Assembly (NCBI RefSeq): GCF_020405205.1
Contig: NZ_CP084469.1
Coordinates: forward strand, 1,054,001 to 1,118,000
Reading direction: 5' to 3'
DNA: 64,000 nt
DNA from: Natrinema salinisoli
Lineage (GTDB): Archaea; Halobacteriota; Halobacteria; Halobacteriales; Natrialbaceae
The notes beneath the pieces are model-generated. The model was not told where the DNA came from and made no database searches. It was given only the letters and a program-made list of their open reading frames with translations. Below, in pieces: positions 51,717 through 60,370 of this stretch (its first letter is position 1; each line of letters opens with the position of its first letter). A program made the position numbers and the translations under genes.

Positions 51717-52784
51717 ATGCAGATCAAAGACCGGGAGCAGGTCGAGGGCGGGCGCGAACGGGTCACCGTCGTCCCCGAGAGCGTCGACGACCTCTGGCAC
51801 CTGCAGTACGTCCTCGAGCCCGGCGACCGCGTCGCGGGCGATACGACACGGCGGATCCAGCGCAACGACGACCAGATGCGGGACACGGGCGGCGAGCGCG
51901 AGCCCATGTGGGTCGCCATCGCCGTCGACGACATCGAGTTCCACAAGTTCGCCAATCGGCTGCGAGTCGGCGGCGAGATCGTCGCCTGCTCGCGCGAGGA
52001 CCAGCTGGGGTTTCACCACACGCTCAACGTGGAGGAACGCGAGGAGATCTCGATCGAGAAGCGGTTCAAGCCCGATCAGACGGCCCGCCTCGAGGAAGCC
52101 GAAGAAGCCACGGAGAACCCGGACGTCGCGATCGCGACCGTCGAAGAGGGACAGGCCCACGTCCACACCGTCGCCCAGTACGGCACCGAGGAGCGGGCGA
52201 CGATCACCGGCACGACCGGCAAGGGCGAATACGCCCGCGGACGATCGGAACTGTTCGAAGAGCTCGCGACGGTCCTCAAGCGCCTCGAGGTCGACGCGAT
52301 CATCCTCGCCGGCCCCGGCTTCACGAAGCAGGACGCCTACAAGCACCTCGAGAACAACGAGCCCGAGGTCGCCGAGCAGATCACGATGGTCGACACGGCG
52401 GCCGTCGGCGACCGCGGCGTCCACGAGGTGCTCAAGCGCGGGGCCGTCGCGGACGTCCAGGAGGAGACCCGCATCGAGAGCGAGGCCGAGTACATCGACG
52501 ACCTCACCCGTCGCATCGCGGAGGGCGCGAAGGCGGCGTACGGCCCCGAACAGGTGAAGAAGGCCGCCGAGTTCGGCGCGATCGAGCGCCTGCTCGTGCT
52601 CGACGATCGCTTGCAGAAGGAACGCGGCCCGGACGGGGAGTGGGCCGTCAGCGTCGACGAGATCGTTCGCACGACGGAGCAGAAGGGCGGCGACGTGACG
52701 GTCTTCTCGAGCGAGTTTCCGCCCGGCCAGCAGCTGTCGAACCTCGGCGGGATCGCGGCGCTGTTGCGCTATCGCCTCGAGTGA
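51717..52784 (+). CDS. pelA: mRNA surveillance protein pelota
   Basis: The 355-residue protein is archaeal pelota (Dom34): an Sm-like N-terminal domain ([28 protein letters not shown]), a central eRF1-like domain ([36 protein letters not shown]) and a C-terminal eRF1-type domain ([33 protein letters not shown]). The GGQ motif of release factors is absent, as expected. With aEF1A/Hbs1-like GTPase and ABCE1 it rescues ribosomes stalled on mRNA. The start at 51717 follows a leader of basic sequence and was chosen because MQIKDREQ is the normal pelota start. The RqcH gene lies about 2 kb upstream. Confidence 0.95.
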   Translation: MQIKDREQVEGGRERVTVVPESVDDLWHLQYVLEPGDRVAGDTTRRIQRNDDQMRDTGGEREPMWVAIAVDDIEFHKFANRLRVGGEIVACSREDQLGFHHTLNVEEREEISIEKRFKPDQTARLEEAEEATENPDVAIATVEEGQAHVHTVAQYGTEERATITGTTGKGEYARGRSELFEELATVLKRLEVDAIILAGPGFTKQDAYKHLENNEPEVAEQITMVDTAAVGDRGVHEVLKRGAVADVQEETRIESEAEYIDDLTRRIAEGAKAAYGPEQVKKAAEFGAIERLLVLDDRLQKERGPDGEWAVSVDEIVRTTEQKGGDVTVFSSEFPPGQQLSNLGGIAALLRYRLE

Positions 52785-52814
52785 CCGCCCCCAGCGCGGC
52801 CGTCCGCAGCGACC

Positions 52815-53576
52815 CTACGTCGACCCGAACGGCGTCTCCTCGCCCGCCTCGATCAACTGAATCAGGACCGAAGCGAACAGCGATCCGGCGCTCCAGATCG
52901 CGGTTTCGCTCCCGTCGTCGTCGACGACAGAGAGCAGAATCGCGTCGTCGTCCACGATGACGATGCGACCCGAGCGCTCGTCGTCCCGCCGGTGCGTCGG
53001 CGGCGAGAACACGGCGACGTCCTCGAGTTGCTCGAGCCGGTCGCGGACCGGTGCCGTGCTGCTGACGGCGAACGCGTCGACGCCCGACGCGGCCCGTTCC
53101 TCGAGCGCTGCACCGATCTTTTCGGTGAGTAGTTCCGGCAACCGGGCGACGAAGACGACGCGGTCCTCGGCGTTGGCGACGAGGTCGACGATGCGATCCT
53201 CGACGCGGCTGCTCCCGCGAACCGTCCAGATATCTTCCAGTTCTTCCTCGACGGTGGGTTCCTCGACGACGTCCTCGACGTACTCGAACGCCCGCTCTTG
53301 CTCCGCCTCGAACCGATCGCGAAGGATTTCCCGGGCCTCGTCGACGCTCACGGGCCGGTAGCGGATCGGGTTCGACTGCTGGACCTCGAGCAGCCCCCGG
53401 TCGCCGAGGCTCTCGGCGACGCCGTAGACCTGCGAGCGCGGGACGTCGACGACTCGGGCTACGTCCCGGGCGGTCCCGGATCCGATGCGATGGAGGCCGA
53501 TGAACACCTTCGCCTCGTAACTCGTGAGCCCGAGCCGCTCGAACGCCTCGAGGGCGTCGGCTTCGTCGGCACTCAC
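52815..53576 (-). CDS. TrmB-family transcriptional regulator coupled to an MMPL exporter
   Basis: The 253-residue protein has an N-terminal TrmB winged helix (EAFERLGLTSYEAKVFIGLHRIG, VDVPRSQVYGVAESLGDRGLL), a helical linker, and a shorter effector domain (SSRVEDRIVDLVANAEDRVVFVARLPELL, GSLFASVLIQLIEAG). It is shorter than the sugar regulator at 13860. It begins four bases before the end of the MMPL gene (ATGA overlap), so it is coexpressed with the exporter and likely controls it. A perfect inverted repeat stands in the exporter promoter at 56768-56792 and may be its binding site. Confidence 0.88.
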   Translation of the reverse strand: MSADEADALEAFERLGLTSYEAKVFIGLHRIGSGTARDVARVVDVPRSQVYGVAESLGDRGLLEVQQSNPIRYRPVSVDEAREILRDRFEAEQERAFEYVEDVVEEPTVEEELEDIWTVRGSSRVEDRIVDLVANAEDRVVFVARLPELLTEKIGAALEERAASGVDAFAVSSTAPVRDRLEQLEDVAVFSPPTHRRDDERSGRIVIVDDDAILLSVVDDDGSETAIWSAGSLFASVLIQLIEAGEETPFGST

Positions 53577-56500
53577 TCGTCGTCACCTCCGTCCTCGCGC
53601 CGGCCGCCGTCGCTCGCAGGCTGCGGGCTCGCGGGCGAGGGTGATTCGAACGGGACGTCCGGACCGAAGTACCGCGTCCAGAGCACGAGCAGGGTCGGCA
53701 AGACCAGCACGCTCGCGAGGAACGCGTAGATGATCGTCAGCGCGGTGATGATCCCGAACTGCTCGAGCACGGGCAGGATCGCGAACGCGAGGACGCCGAA
53801 CCCGCCGACGGTGGTAGCCGCGCTGCCGAGCAACGCGCCGCCGGTCCCGGTGACCGTCGTCTGCATCGCGTCCCAGACGGAGCCCTGCCGCTCGAGTTCG
53901 AGCGTGTAGCGCGCGCTGACGTGAATGCTGTAGGCGACGCCGAGACCGATGGTCAGGCTGGTGATCATCCCCGTGAGGACGTTGAACGGCATCCCGATCA
54001 CGTACATCGTCCCGAGGATCCAGCTGACCGCGAGCGCGACCGGGAGCAGGGTCACGATTCCCAGCGTCGCGCTGTTCCCGGTCAGCCAGTAGGCGATCGT
54101 CAGGAAGGCGAGACAGGCTACGAGCGTGATCAGCAGGCTCTCGAGCACCGTGTCCAGTAGGTCCTGTTCGACGACGTAGCTGACGATCGGATCGCCGGTC
54201 GCGATCACGGACCAGCGGTCGTCACCGTCTTCGAAGTCCGCAGCGATCTCGCGCATTCCATCGGTCGTCTCACTGCTCGAGGCGTCGCCCTCGATCGAGA
54301 CGACCAGCCGGGCGGCCTCGTACTCGCCGTCGCTTCGGTAGAGGACGTCGCCCGCGGCCTCGGAATCGACCTCGTAGAGGTCCTCGTACAGGGATTCGAC
54401 GTTCTCGTCGGGAACCCCGTCGCCGTCGGTGTCCGCAGCGTGGAACGACTCGTTGAAGGACTCGTTTTCGGCCGCGACGTCTTCCATCACCGACAGCGGA
54501 CTGCGGACGTCGGCCTCGCCGCTCGCCAGCTCGAAGGCGACGGAGCTGTTCGCGGCGTCGTCCTGCGCAGCGGCCACCCGATCGAGCGTCTCGTCGTCGC
54601 TCACCTCACCCCTGACGAGCAGTTGGGCCTGCGAGTCCTGGCGCTGGAAGTTCTGATTGACGTACTCGAGATCGGACTTCGCGCTGTACTCGCCGGGCTT
54701 GAACGGCTCGGGGAGGTCGTTCGTCCAGGCCGGCGGGCTGTCGGCGATGAAGTCGTTCTGATCGAAGCTGGTGTCGACCTGGGTCGCGCCGTAGACGCCG
54801 CCTGCGGTCACGACGAGCGTGACGAGGAGGAGCACTAGCGGCGCCTTCCGGGCGATAATCGCGCCGACCGAGAGCGCGTCGGCCAGCCGGCCGCCGCCGG
54901 TTCCGAACGCCCGCTTGCGACGATCGAACCCGCGGTCCTCGAGTCGCGCGTCGAGCTCGACTTTCGCCGCGGGAATCATCGCGCCGAAGACGATCATCGC
55001 GGCGAGGATGCCGAACGCGCTCACGATACCGAAGTCCCGGATCGGAGCGATCGGGCTGACGAGGTTCGAGAGGAAGCCGATGACGGTGGTCGCCGTCACC
55101 CAGACGAGCGCGACGCCGACGCCCGCCAGTGCGACGGACATGGAACCGCGCACGTCCGTCGGAACGTCCTCGCGAGCCCCGGATCCGCTCCCGTCGTCCG
55201 AGGCGTCCGCCGCCTCGCGTTGCTCCCGGTGGCGCATGAAGACGTGGATCGCGTAGTCGATCGAGAGCCCGATCAGGAGCACCGGAATGGCGACGAACAT
55301 CTGGTTGAAGGAGATTCCCGTCCAGCCCATGAAGCCGAACGTCCAGATCAGCACCGCGAAAATGCCCGCGATGCCGAGACCGATGTCGAGCGGGTCGCGG
55401 TAGGCGATCAACAGCGCAACGACGACGAACAGCAGGGCGAGCGGCGAGACGATCGCCAGACTGTCGCTCATCGACCGGTCGATCTCGTCGGTGATGATAC
55501 CCGAGCCGAAGACGACCATCTCCTGGTCGGTCGCGTCCGCGAGGTCGCGCAACTCGAGTTGGCTCTCGCTGATCGTCTGGTCGACCGACCCCGGCCCCTG
55601 GAAATCGCCGTTGGCGGTCGATTGCACGACGAACAGCATCCGCGCATCGGCCTCCGTCGTGCCCGGATCGTAGGACGTCGGCATCAGGCGTAACGCCAGG
55701 TCACCGCCCTGGCCGCCGTCTTCCGAGAGCACGCTCGTGAGCGTCTCCTCGTACTCCGACTCGTTCATCGACTCGAGCGCGTCGATCTGTTCGTCGAGCG
55801 GCGGCTGTCCGGCCGACTCGAGTTCCTCGCGATCCTCCGCGAGCTGTTCGCTGTCGTCCTCGAGTTGCGCGAACTCCTCTTCGAGAACGCCTTCCGTCCC
55901 CTGCACGTAGACGTCCTCGAGTTGTCCCTCGAGCTCCTCGGATCGGGACTCGTACTCCGCCTCGGAGATCTCACCGGCCTCGTACGATCGCTCAAGGGCG
56001 ACGATTTCGGACTGAATCCCCCGCGCGTTCGTCATCGCGTCGGCGAATCGGGCCGCCTGTTCGTCGTCCAGATCGGCCGTGGCGTTCTCGGAGACGCGGT
56101 CGAACTCGGCCTCGAGTTCGGCCGAACGCTGCTCGTATTCCTCCTCGGAGATCTCGCCGGCCTCGTAAGAGGCGTTGAGCTCTGCGTACTCCGTCTCGAG
56201 CGCGACGGTCTCGTTCAGCGACGACTCGAGGGTGGCCGCGGTTTCGTTGAGTTCCGCGCTGCGGGCCTCGAGTTCTGCCCCGCGATCGGCGAGTTCGTCG
56301 GCCTGCTCTTCGCGGATCGCGGTCGTCGCCACGAGGTTCTCGACGCCGACGATGGGATCCTCGTCGACTAACGTGGCGTTTATCGACTCGTTGTCGCGGA
56401 TCGTTTGCTGGAACTCGAGCGAGGAGCGCAACGACTCCTTCGTGAGGACGTCGTCACCCCTGACGATCACCTGTACCGTCGTCGTGTTCTCCCGGTCGTC

Positions 56501-56692
56501 GGACGAGAAGTTCTCCTGTGCGTACTCGAGGGCGTCCCCTTCGGGCGAGTCGCTCTCGTACTGGTCGAGCGACGACGAGTCGTCGACCATCGGCGCGCCC
56601 GCGCCGACCACCGCCGTCGTCAACAGGAGTGCGACGAGGACGATCGCCGAGTGCGTCGTGACCACGTCCGCGATGCGGTCTGGAAGGCTCAC
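53573..56692 (-). CDS. MMPL/RND-family exporter with coiled-coil and SHOCT-like repeats in the first loop
   Basis: This 1,039-residue protein has twelve predicted membrane helices in two MMPL halves (the first after residue 415, with AIVSPLALLFVVVALLIAYRDPLD, FVAIPVLLIGLSIDYAIHVFMR; the second near 820-1015, with GMPFNVLTGMITSLTIGLGVAYSIHV). The large first extracytoplasmic loop contains a Glu-rich coiled coil (about 127-300) with two SHOCT-like repeats, SYEAGEISEEEYEQRSAELE (175-194) and SYEAGEISEAEYESRSEELE (236-255). MMPL proteins export lipids, hopanoids or other hydrophobic molecules; the substrate here is unknown. Its stop overlaps the TrmB gene start. Confidence 0.9.
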   Translation of the reverse strand: MSLPDRIADVVTTHSAIVLVALLLTTAVVGAGAPMVDDSSSLDQYESDSPEGDALEYAQENFSSDDRENTTTVQVIVRGDDVLTKESLRSSLEFQQTIRDNESINATLVDEDPIVGVENLVATTAIREEQADELADRGAELEARSAELNETAATLESSLNETVALETEYAELNASYEAGEISEEEYEQRSAELEAEFDRVSENATADLDDEQAARFADAMTNARGIQSEIVALERSYEAGEISEAEYESRSEELEGQLEDVYVQGTEGVLEEEFAQLEDDSEQLAEDREELESAGQPPLDEQIDALESMNESEYEETLTSVLSEDGGQGGDLALRLMPTSYDPGTTEADARMLFVVQSTANGDFQGPGSVDQTISESQLELRDLADATDQEMVVFGSGIITDEIDRSMSDSLAIVSPLALLFVVVALLIAYRDPLDIGLGIAGIFAVLIWTFGFMGWTGISFNQMFVAIPVLLIGLSIDYAIHVFMRHREQREAADASDDGSGSGAREDVPTDVRGSMSVALAGVGVALVWVTATTVIGFLSNLVSPIAPIRDFGIVSAFGILAAMIVFGAMIPAAKVELDARLEDRGFDRRKRAFGTGGGRLADALSVGAIIARKAPLVLLLVTLVVTAGGVYGATQVDTSFDQNDFIADSPPAWTNDLPEPFKPGEYSAKSDLEYVNQNFQRQDSQAQLLVRGEVSDDETLDRVAAAQDDAANSSVAFELASGEADVRSPLSVMEDVAAENESFNESFHAADTDGDGVPDENVESLYEDLYEVDSEAAGDVLYRSDGEYEAARLVVSIEGDASSSETTDGMREIAADFEDGDDRWSVIATGDPIVSYVVEQDLLDTVLESLLITLVACLAFLTIAYWLTGNSATLGIVTLLPVALAVSWILGTMYVIGMPFNVLTGMITSLTIGLGVAYSIHVSARYTLELERQGSVWDAMQTTVTGTGGALLGSAATTVGGFGVLAFAILPVLEQFGIITALTIIYAFLASVLVLPTLLVLWTRYFGPDVPFESPSPASPQPASDGGRREDGGDDE

Positions 56693-56767
56693 CGTCGATC
56701 ACCGCCCACCGGTCTGATCGTCGAATGCATTCGTTGTACCCTTCTCGTAAACGTGGGAACATATACC

Positions 56768-56792
56768 TGTTGTTAGCCGAATACTAACAACA
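56768..56792. promoter_or_regulatory. Perfect 9-7-9 inverted repeat in the MMPL promoter
   Basis: TGTTGTTAG (56768-56776), a seven-base spacer and CTAACAACA (56784-56792) form a perfect inverted repeat. It adjoins a TATA-like GGTATATG on the minus strand at 56761-56768, about 70-75 bases before the exporter's ATG at 56692, a place suited to a regulator such as the cotranscribed TrmB. The half-site TAACAACA resembles the arms of the sugar operon operator at 15055-15064. Confidence 0.6.
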
Positions 56793-56945
56793 ATTTCACG
56801 GGCGCGGATATGTCTGCCCGCCCCGTCTCGCTGACTTTCAGGTCGGTGGAGACGACCGGCTAACCGGTCTCGAACTGGTGTCCACCGTGCCGTCGTCCGT
56901 TTGTCGACGATAACTCACACCGGGACGTGGCCAGTCAGTTCTCGC

Positions 56946-57680
56946 TCACTCGATGGAAACCGTCGTGAGATCCTCGGCGAATCGGACGTCGCCGTCGTAG
57001 TGGGTGGCGATCGACTCGAGCATCTCGTCGTGGCGACCCTCGGTGTGGGGATAGAGGTGGGTCAGGTAGACGCGGCCGATCTCCCGGCCGGCCAGTTCTC
57101 GCCCGAGGGACTCCGGCGTCGGGTGGTTCGAGACGTCCACGTCGTCGGGGAAGGAACAGTCGTGAGCGAGGATCGCCGACCCCTCCGCGAAGTTTGCGAG
57201 CCCGGCGAAGGCCTCGCTGTCGCCGCTGAACGTGAAGCGGTCGTCGAACCGGTAGGCCAGACACGGCACCGAGTGACGCGTCTCGTACGCCGAGACGTCG
57301 AATCCCGCCACGGAAAACTCGCCGGCGACGACCTCCCGAACCTGGAGCTCGAGTTTGTCCTGCATGTACTCGTAGACCTCGAGCAGGTCGTCGACCAGCG
57401 CCTTGGTCCCCTGCGGGCCGACGATCTCGAGGTGCTCCTCCCCGGCGAGCCAGCGGGCCTTCATCAGCGGCAGCAGGTCGGAGACGTGGTCGAGGTGGTG
57501 GTGGGTAAGGAGGACGGTCGAAACGCTCTCGTAGCCGACGCCGGATTGCTGGAGCCGCTGGAGCGCGCCGGCACCGCAGTCGACCAGCAGCGTTCGCCCG
57601 TCGTCCTGAACGAGGATTCCCGCCTGATAGCGTTCGCCCGTGGGCATCGCGCTGCCCGTTCCGAGAAAGGTAACACGCAT
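56946..57680 (-). CDS. RNase Z-like MBL-fold hydrolase
   Basis: This 244-residue protein starts MRVTFLGTGSAMPTGERYQAG, the typical start of the RNase Z/arylsulfatase branch, and has the metal motif THHHLDHVSD (H60, H62, D64, H65), an AYRFDDRFTFSGD segment, and LTHLYPH near the C-terminus. It lacks the long exosite loop of true tRNase Z, so it could be a tRNase Z homologue or another phosphodiesterase. The ATG at 57680 gives the correct start; an extension to 57824 is basic and unlikely. Confidence 0.88.
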   Translation of the reverse strand: MRVTFLGTGSAMPTGERYQAGILVQDDGRTLLVDCGAGALQRLQQSGVGYESVSTVLLTHHHLDHVSDLLPLMKARWLAGEEHLEIVGPQGTKALVDDLLEVYEYMQDKLELQVREVVAGEFSVAGFDVSAYETRHSVPCLAYRFDDRFTFSGDSEAFAGLANFAEGSAILAHDCSFPDDVDVSNHPTPESLGRELAGREIGRVYLTHLYPHTEGRHDEMLESIATHYDGDVRFAEDLTTVSIE

Positions 57681-57847
57681 ACGCGGCTCTGGAACGGCCT
57701 CCCCGATAAGGGTAGTGCTCGGCATCGTCTCCGCTCCGCTCGGAAGCGCGACTCGCCTCGAGTCGGCACAAAGATTCAAGCGAATGGAATCGTCATCTAC
57801 CATAACGTTTCGATGGAATCGCACGTCGCCAGTCCGCGGGTGAAGGG

Positions 57848-58108
57848 ATGATCGGCCGCTTCGAGGAGTCGCTCCCGCCGTCGGTTACGAAGACGACGCT
57901 GTACCGCGTCGTCGGCTGGCTCCTGCGGGCGTACCTCGCGACCGTCCTCGTCGCCGGTATCTACAGTCTCCTCTGGGTCCTCGAGATCGCCGGGATGTTT
58001 CCCGAACGGTGGCTGTCGACGGTCTGGATCGGCATCGTCGCGATGGGCGCGGTCTTTCTGGTCCTCGCTCTCCCCCTCTACTACGCCGCTCGATCGACCG
58101 ACCGCTGA
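57848..58108 (+). CDS. Small two-helix membrane protein of unknown function
   Basis: The 86-residue product has two predicted membrane helices (about 22-46, WLLRAYLATVLVAGIYSLLWVL; 60-80, WIGIVAMGAVFLVLALPLYY) separated by a short loop MFPERW, with a charged N-terminus MIGRFEESLPPSVTKTTLY. It is divergently placed from the RNase Z-like gene and precedes the Nmad3-like gene at 58183. No family is recognised. Confidence 0.7.
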   Translation: MIGRFEESLPPSVTKTTLYRVVGWLLRAYLATVLVAGIYSLLWVLEIAGMFPERWLSTVWIGIVAMGAVFLVLALPLYYAARSTDR

Positions 58109-58182
58109 CGGAGCGTCCTCGACGGGGGCCGACCGGCGGTTTTATCGCCGGCTCGATCCCACCTCGAATTACGAATACTCAC

Positions 58183-58992
58183 ATGACAGTCGTTCTCGCC
58201 GGCGTCGGCGCTGACAGCACGAACGTCGGCGCGCTGGCCCCGCTGTACGACGACGGCCGGTTCGAGTACGTTCCGATCCCGGAGAAAACCCGTGAGACGA
58301 CCGAGTCGGAAACCCTCGGCTCGTGGCCACTTCGGGCCGGCGAGGGCGTTGCGGCGGATCTCACGACCCGCATCACGCCCCAGCCCGTCCACGACGGGAC
58401 CGAAACGGTCACCGGCGAGGCCCTCGAGTCGTGGCCGCTCCACCGCGATCCGAACTTCGAGGCGCTGACCTACGGCGAACACCGGACCAGCGGCTACGTC
58501 TCGCGACTGCGCGCGCTCGAGCCCGGTGACGTCGTCGGCTTCTACGCCGGCCTGCGCCGCCCCGACGGGGATCGCACGCATCGCTACTTGATCGGCTACT
58601 TCACCGTGGACGGCGTGGCCGTCGTCGGTCCGGATACGCCGCCGGCCGAGCGCGAGGCGATCCTCGAGGCGCATCCGGACAACGCCCACGCGAAACGCGC
58701 CCGGGACGGCGACCTTTACCTCGAGAAGCCGGTCGTGATCGTCGACGGCCGCGAGCCCGGCGGCCTCTTCGAACGAGACCCGATCCGGCTCAGCGATTAC
58801 TACGTCGAGGACGGCAACGAACGGGCGCAGTACTACTTGCGGGAGGAGATCGCGTCCGAGTTGAGCGTGCAGGCCGGCGGCACGAACATGATGTTCAAGC
58901 CGGCCTATCGCTGTGATCTCTCGGGTGCCGCGTTCCGCGACCGAGTCGGACTCCCCGGCGACCGTTCGAGCGGGGCGTCCGATCTCTTCTGA
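58183..58992 (+). CDS. Nmad3-like (nucleotide-modification-associated) protein
   Basis: The 269-residue protein starts MTVVLAGVGADSTNVGALAPLYDDGRFEYVPIPEK. That GVGADS...FEYVPIPE start, together with YGEHRTSGYVSRLRALEPGDVVGFYAG, GYFTVDGVAVV and the late GGTNMMFKPAYRCD, matches my memory of the Nmad3 family, which was proposed to act in complex DNA-base modification. Related stand-alone genes occur in haloarchaea. I see no neighbouring modification enzymes, so its role here is unclear. TTTTAT at 58140-58145 inside a 6-bp inverted repeat (CCGGCG/CGCCGG) precedes it and may be its promoter or the terminator of the upstream gene. Confidence 0.7.
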   Translation: MTVVLAGVGADSTNVGALAPLYDDGRFEYVPIPEKTRETTESETLGSWPLRAGEGVAADLTTRITPQPVHDGTETVTGEALESWPLHRDPNFEALTYGEHRTSGYVSRLRALEPGDVVGFYAGLRRPDGDRTHRYLIGYFTVDGVAVVGPDTPPAEREAILEAHPDNAHAKRARDGDLYLEKPVVIVDGREPGGLFERDPIRLSDYYVEDGNERAQYYLREEIASELSVQAGGTNMMFKPAYRCDLSGAAFRDRVGLPGDRSSGASDLF

Positions 58993-59053
58993 GGACTGTC
59001 TCGATCGGGACCGGACAAATCCTCGCGTCGGCCGTCGAAGTTACGAACCGGCG

Positions 59054-59413
59054 TCAACTCGTTTCGGCCCCGTTGACGCGGACGCCCTCGAGCGCCTCGA
59101 CGAACGGTTCGATTTCCTCGAAGCTCGGGCCGCGCGTTACGTCCCTCGTGGATCCGTCGTAGTCGATGACGTCGCACGCGTCGAGCCGCGGGAGGTGGTT
59201 GTGACGGAGCGCAGCCATAACGGCTGTCCGGGAGTTCGGTCGCAGGTCACTGGCCGACCGGCCCGGTTCCGTCGCCGTGATATTGGCAGCCAATTCTCGA
59301 ACCGTCATCCCCTGAACCGCACGGAGAGAGCGCACGACGGATCGGTCCGTTTCGTTCGACAGAATCGTGAAGACGGTGTCCGTCTCGAGTTGCGTCGACT
59401 GGGGCTGTGGCAT
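59054..59413 (-). CDS. Winged-helix (DUF7344-type) haloarchaeal regulator
   Basis: The 119-residue product has TDTVFTILSNETDRSVVRSLRAVQGMTVRELAANITATE, an HTH/winged-helix N-terminus, then RTAVMAALRHNHLPRLDACDVIDYDGSTRDVTRG, a pattern found in many haloarchaeal DUF7344-like proteins (wing with Asp-Tyr-Asp). It probably binds DNA as a transcriptional regulator. The start at 59413 is the most upstream plausible Met. It is convergent with the Nmad3-like gene. Its targets are unknown. Confidence 0.82.
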   Translation of the reverse strand: MPQPQSTQLETDTVFTILSNETDRSVVRSLRAVQGMTVRELAANITATEPGRSASDLRPNSRTAVMAALRHNHLPRLDACDVIDYDGSTRDVTRGPSFEEIEPFVEALEGVRVNGAETS

Positions 59414-59706
59414 AGATCATCGTTGTCGGCCGTCCGGACAGCGACATCCCCTAACCAAGAAGGAATGTGACGTTCGCACACGGTCGCAATAGTCGGGGTT
59501 CGACCGAAGTTCAGGTGCGATACTGCGGTACTCCGACCGTCTGAATCGGTATAGCGCACCTGTTTCGTCCGGTGATCGGTTTCCACTCCGTCGTCGGATC
59601 TGCAGTCGGACACCGTCGCTGCCCCGGCGATCCGGTACATCCGGACGAGCAGCCACCGTTCCGAATCGCTCGGTTTGATGTACCGACACGTCGAACGGTG
59701 CGGACA

Positions 59707-60252
59707 GTGACAGCTTCCGACGATACGACGCCGCGACAGGACCGCGTCCAGCGCCACGCGACCCCGGGACCGCGAAACTCGCTGTCCCACTGGACCGCCG
59801 CTCGAAACCCGCTCCGGGTCGCGATCAACTACGTCGTCGTCTGGCTCGTCCGAATCTCGCCCAGCCTCCGCCTCAAGCGCTGGCTCTTGCGCCGCATCGG
59901 CGTCACGGTCGGTGAGGGCGTTTCCTGGGGTCTCGAGGCCACGCCGGACGTCTTCTGGCCGGATCTGATCACCGTGCGGGCGGACGCGATCATCGGTTAC
60001 GACGCGACGATCCTCTGTCACGAATTTCTGCAAGACGAGTACCGGACCGGCGAGGTCGTCGTGGGCGAGCGTGCGATGATCGGGGCCGGTGCGATCGTCC
60101 TGCCCGGTGTCGAAATCGGCGATGAGGCCCGCATCGCGGCGAACTCGCTCGTGACCCGAGACGTTCCGCCGGACACGACGGTTGCAGGCGTTCCGGCCCG
60201 GCCGATGGGGGAGGACCAGGGGGACGGAGACGAATCACCGGCTGCCGAGTAG
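59707..60252 (+). CDS. Left-handed beta-helix (hexapeptide) acyltransferase-like protein
   Basis: The 181-residue protein has a short N-terminal region then hexapeptide repeats GVTVGEGVSWGLEATPDVFWPDLI, ADAIIGYDATILCHEF, VGERAMIGAGAIVLPGVEIGDEARIAANS and the terminal VAGVPARPMG, typical of maltose/xenobiotic acetyltransferase or WbbJ/DapD-like acyltransferases. These transfer acetyl or acyl groups to sugars, lipids or antibiotics. The GTG at 59707 was chosen because the longer N-terminus from 59572 is basic and rich in Arg, unlike haloarchaeal proteins. The preceding 59414-59706 stretch shows no gene. Confidence 0.83.
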   Translation: MTASDDTTPRQDRVQRHATPGPRNSLSHWTAARNPLRVAINYVVVWLVRISPSLRLKRWLLRRIGVTVGEGVSWGLEATPDVFWPDLITVRADAIIGYDATILCHEFLQDEYRTGEVVVGERAMIGAGAIVLPGVEIGDEARIAANSLVTRDVPPDTTVAGVPARPMGEDQGDGDESPAAE

Positions 60253-60370
60253 CCGGTTCGAATCGCACAGTAGACCGGCTGTGCGTACAGTACGGTACAC
60301 CCAGCGATCGTTCGATCGATCTCGTCATTCAAACCAGAATTCATATACAGGAGTGAACGAGTCTTCGTCC

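Noticed and set aside
59305-60033. 242-residue minus-strand frame upstream of the acyltransferase
   Set aside because: Overlaps the winged-helix gene and the acyltransferase on the opposite strand; composition does not fit a haloarchaeal protein.
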